Shown piece by piece: positions 63,654 to 64,000 of a DNA stretch of 64,000 nt (position 1 is the first letter of the stretch; each line of letters begins with the position of its first letter). The stretch spans positions 1 through 64,000 of the forward strand of contig JASHOA010000006.1 of assembly GCA_030041375.1 (NCBI GenBank), in the 5' to 3' direction. A model generated the notes under the pieces. The model was given only the letters and a program-made list of their open reading frames with translations, was not told the origin of the DNA and ran no database searches. This DNA comes from Acetobacteraceae bacterium (GTDB taxonomy: Bacteria > Pseudomonadota > Alphaproteobacteria > Acetobacterales > Acetobacteraceae). A program made the translations under genes and the position numbers.

Positions 63654-64000
63654 ATGGTTGCAAGGGAGCCTGCACGGCCGCTCGGCCGGCGGCGTGTTCT
63701 TCAAGCGGGTGCGGCGCTCGGCGCCGTGGGGGCGGCGCAGATCACCTCGCCCTTCATCGTCAAGGCGCTCGGCGAGGAGCCGGTCAAGCTCGGCCTGGTC
63801 GATCCGCTGACGGGCGTTTATTCGGTGCTCGCCACCTCGGAAGTGGAAGGCGCCCGCCTTGCCGTCGAGCAGATCAACAAGAAGGGCGGCGTGATGGGGC
63901 GGGAGCTGCAGCTCCTGGTCGAGGACTCGGCCAATGATGTCGGCACCGGCGTGCAGAAGATCCGCAAGCTGATCGACCAGGATCATGTGACCGTGACGTA
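63654..64000 (+). CDS. Branched-chain amino acid/urea-type ABC transporter binding protein (cut by window edge)
   Basis: The first ~115 residues are seen; the start is the ATG at 63654 (GGGAGGGA upstream). A twin-arginine-like signal GRRRVLQAGAALGAVGAAQ is followed by the Peripla_BP_6 opening VKLGLVDPLTGVYSVLATSEVEGARLAVEQINKKGGVMGRELQLLVEDSANDVGTGVQKIRKLIDQD. Such proteins bind branched-chain amino acids, amides or urea. Divergent from thiC, with 230 bp holding the riboswitch and both promoters. Confidence 0.9.
   Translation, partial: MVAREPARPLGRRRVLQAGAALGAVGAAQITSPFIVKALGEEPVKLGLVDPLTGVYSVLATSEVEGARLAVEQINKKGGVMGRELQLLVEDSANDVGTGVQKIRKLIDQDHVTVT

Overview
The window is high-GC alphaproteobacterial chromosome, most likely Rhodospirillales/Acetobacteraceae. 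The basis is gene content rather than a marker gene: a COQ9-like protein and UbiK, a phasin, a MidA/NDUFAF7-type methyltransferase, NADP isocitrate dehydrogenase, PgeF, the uvrC-pgsA-moaD-moaE order and a YbjN protein. No rRNA, tRNA, CRISPR array or prophage was recognised. The left edge cuts an IS1182-type transposase and the right edge cuts an ABC-transporter binding protein.

Layout. 0.2-6.5 kb (mostly minus strand): lipoprotein, pgeF, midA, phasin, COQ9-like protein, proC, ybjN and ubiK, with three tandem copies of a 103-bp palindromic repeat between ybjN and ubiK. 6.6-11.7 kb (plus): hldD, lgt, an IMPase/HisN-type phosphatase and a polar amino-acid ABC transporter without an ATPase. 12.4-14.7 kb: a lower-GC HEPN-motif gene and an unknown gene. 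15-23.3 kb: a GMC (choline-type) dehydrogenase and a 3-hydroxyacyl-CoA-type dehydrogenase diverge from a class III aminotransferase and a complete ugpBAEC importer. 24-30.2 kb: hybrid histidine kinase, icd, dienelactone hydrolase, comM-like ATPase. 30.3-32.4 kb: PfkB kinase and class I aldolase-like pair. 32.5-37.5 kb: accessory region with a possible Cys-His-Asp enzyme, a 48-aa protein, a glycine-zipper-like protein, a Crp/Fnr regulator and a Ser/Thr-rich protein. 37.5-52.5 kb: housekeeping and metabolic genes, including leuA behind a leucine-rich leader ORF, a secreted caspase/Sel1 protein and a frameshifted phospholipase C-type gene. 52.6-60.2 kb: Gly-rich protein, uvrC, pgsA, lipoprotein, moaD, moaE and a molybdate/tungstate ABC transporter. 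60.3-63.4 kb (minus): thiC behind a TPP riboswitch, then gshB.

Connected functions. moaD and moaE (molybdopterin synthase) sit beside an oxyanion importer preceded by a CGATAT-N12-ATATCG palindrome. The ugp importer and the choline-type dehydrogenase, hydroxyacyl dehydrogenase and aminotransferase could jointly take up and degrade a glycerophosphodiester or quaternary amine; this is inference.

Most unusual signals: (1) a ~104-bp two-hairpin repeat (six copies at four loci, all in one orientation) that supplies the stop codons and C-terminal residues of adjacent genes; (2) a second, CCCTCTCCC-type repeat that extends the C-terminus of GshB; (3) a 77-bp ungapped duplicated block upstream of two accessory genes; (4) a probably leaderless leucine leader peptide upstream of leuA; (5) a 17-bp tandem duplication that shifts the frame of a phospholipase C-type gene, with a second shift further on that restores it.
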